Shown: one piece after another, positions 63,078 to 64,000 of the stretch | How positions within the stretch are numbered: the stretch's first letter is position 1 | Layout of the letters: every line of letters starts with the position of its first letter | Assembly: GCF_037113415.1 (NCBI RefSeq) | Contig: NZ_CP146608.1 | Coordinates: forward strand, 3,195,001 to 3,259,000 | From: Devosia sp. XK-2 | GTDB taxonomy: Bacteria > Pseudomonadota > Alphaproteobacteria > Rhizobiales > Devosiaceae | Length of the DNA stretch: 64,000 bases | Direction of reading: 5' to 3' | Program-made: the position numbers and the translations under genes | Notes under the pieces: model-generated | Told to the model about the DNA's origin: nothing | Database searches by the model: none | The model's input: only the letters and a program-made list of their open reading frames with translations

Positions 63078-63748
63078 AAAAGGCTGGAATCCCTGTTCTT
63101 GAGCGCCGCGAAATAGCGCCAGAACAACAGCGCCGCCGCCGAGCGGTGCGGCGAGAAGTCCCGCGCGATGTCGATCATTTCCTTGATGCTCGGACGGGCG
63201 TCAAGTCCAAGCCCGTGATGGGCCGCCTTGAGCAGGGCCAGGTCGCCGGCCGGGAAAATATCGGGATGCCCGGCACAAAACAGCAGGTACACCTCGGCCG
63301 TCCAGGGCCCGATACCCTTGAGTGCCACCAACCGGGCAATGGCCTCTTCGGCCGGCAGGCCATCGATGTGACCCAGATCAAGTTCGCCTGCCGCAATCGC
63401 CTCGGCAACCGCGCGCAGGGCCAGGAACTTGCCGCGGGAAAAACCGGTGGCCCTGACCTCTTCTTCGCTCAGCGTCAGATAGGTCTCCGGCTCCAGCCCC
63501 CCGTCAAGCGCCTCATAGCGCCCCCAGATCGCAGCCGCGCTGGCCACCGATAGCTGCTGCCCGCAAATCACCTTGGCCATACCGGCAAAGCCTTTTGGAT
63601 TGACCCGCGGCAGCACGGTTCCGACACTCTGCAGCATCGGTGCCAGATGCGGAGCAAAGCTGATCAACGCCTCCAAATGCCAGGCCACGCCCTCGGGCGT
63701 GTCGATGCGTGGTGTCGTTGCCTGCGATAGAATGGTATTGCCCGTCAA
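63074..63748 (-). CDS. AlkA-like DNA-3-methyladenine glycosylase
   Basis: A 224-residue HhH-GPD base-excision glycosylase that removes alkylated purines. The helix-hairpin-helix LVALKGIGPWTAEVYLLF is followed by the catalytic aspartate in PAGDLALLKA. The N-terminal beta domain of E. coli AlkA is absent, as in the shorter family. The TTG at 63748 is the likely start (LTGNTILSQ); longer open sequence is antisense to gluQRS. Only 21 bases separate it from gluQRS. Confidence 0.88.
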   Translation of the reverse strand: MTGNTILSQATTPRIDTPEGVAWHLEALISFAPHLAPMLQSVGTVLPRVNPKGFAGMAKVICGQQLSVASAAAIWGRYEALDGGLEPETYLTLSEEEVRATGFSRGKFLALRAVAEAIAAGELDLGHIDGLPAEEAIARLVALKGIGPWTAEVYLLFCAGHPDIFPAGDLALLKAAHHGLGLDARPSIKEMIDIARDFSPHRSAAALLFWRYFAALKNRDSSLL

Positions 63749-63769
63749 AACCGCGATATTCCTGTGCTC

Positions 63770-64000
63770 ATGTCCAAGCCGCTTCTCCGCTTCGCTCCCA
63801 GCCCCAATGGCTATCTGCATCTGGGCCATGCCCTTTCGGCGCTGGCCACCTGGGATGCCGCGCAAAAACTGGGCGGCACAGCCTTGCTGCGCATCGAAGA
63901 CATCGACATCGCCCGCTGTAAACCCGAATTTACCCAGGCGATTTTTGAAGACCTTGCCTGGCTTGGCCTGAGCTGGCCCGAACCGGTTGTCTACCAGTCC
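63770..64000 (+). CDS. gluQRS: Glutamyl-Q tRNA(Asp) synthetase, partial (5' end)
   Basis: The first 77 codons of a GluRS paralogue that glutamylates queuosine in tRNA(Asp). MSKPLLRFAPSPNGYLHLGH carries the class I HxGH motif, and LLRIEDIDIARC follows. GluRS itself would be longer at this point and has a different spacing before the zinc region; the short-form pattern and absence of GluRS features favour GluQ. The gene runs off the right edge. It may connect with the queuosine-precursor transporter at 34219. Confidence 0.85.
   Translation, partial: MSKPLLRFAPSPNGYLHLGHALSALATWDAAQKLGGTALLRIEDIDIARCKPEFTQAIFEDLAWLGLSWPEPVVYQS

Noticed and set aside
1..64000. tRNA, rRNA, CRISPR, prophage, insertion sequence
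   Set aside because: No cloverleaf, rRNA segment, regular spacer-repeat array, integrase/phage block or transposase was found; the only tyrosine recombinase is the housekeeping XerD.

Overview
The window is 64 kb of GC-rich chromosome from an alphaproteobacterium. Gene content and order point to Hyphomicrobiales, and the flavour of the proteins suggests Devosiaceae (Devosia or a relative); that family-level call is an inference, since no rRNA gene is present. Supporting signs are the runs prmC-prfA-ptsP-lysC-ubiG, helicase-S4-fdxA-carD, cobS-cobT beside a J-domain protein and bolA, and secA-ppiC-argJ-GNAT-mutT. No CRISPR array, prophage, transposase, rRNA or tRNA was seen.

Layout. 0-5 kb: an M23 peptidase, a VOC protein and a LysR/Tat-exported metallo-hydrolase divergent pair. 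5-15 kb: clpB, DUF4167, prmC, prfA, ptsP, lysC and divergent ubiG. 15-18 kb: a secreted glycine-rich repeat protein and a small ABM/NIPSNAP operon facing its likely ArsR-type regulator. 18-26 kb: ilvD, a nitrilase-fold amidohydrolase, glutaredoxin, comF, a methyltransferase-GST-kinase operon and an SMR pump. 26-32 kb: a low-GC RAMA-domain gene between two near-identical terminators, carD, fdxA, an S4 protein and an Suv3-like helicase. 32-43 kb: rpmB, a queuosine-precursor transporter, cobT/cobS, bolA, a CorC-type protein, aroB and aroK. 43-52 kb: xerD, accA, an L,D-transpeptidase, a cytidine deaminase homologue, secA and a parvulin. 52-64 kb: a TetR with its target gene, a BCCT transporter, argJ-GNAT-mutT, an orphan Flp pilin, an M48 lipoprotein and SNase-like protein, DUF72, dsbB, an HNH endonuclease, an esterase, an AlkA-like glycosylase and the start of gluQRS.

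Most of the window is conserved housekeeping: translation release (prfA/prmC), amino-acid synthesis (lysC, ilvD, aroB/K, argJ), envelope maintenance (M23, L,D-transpeptidase, secA, parvulin, dsbB, M48) and DNA or nucleotide repair (mutT, alkA-like, xerD). Genes are tightly packed, with many 4-bp stop/start overlaps and several TTG or GTG starts.

The most unusual signals are non-coding. (1) An ~80-nt element occurs at 18226-18307 and 55089-55169: a 31-base identical head, then an 8-bp stem whose sequence differs completely between copies while pairing and spacing are kept. (2) A diverged duplicated block, 31712-31887 and 32501-32654, carries clusters of GANTC (CcrM-type) sites and brackets a small NTF2-like gene. 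(3) The RAMA gene is bracketed by duplicate terminators and has an operator-like repeat at its start codon. (4) A promoter followed at once by an intrinsic terminator lies in the carD leader. (5) prmC appears to start at a CTG coupled to the prfA stop codon.
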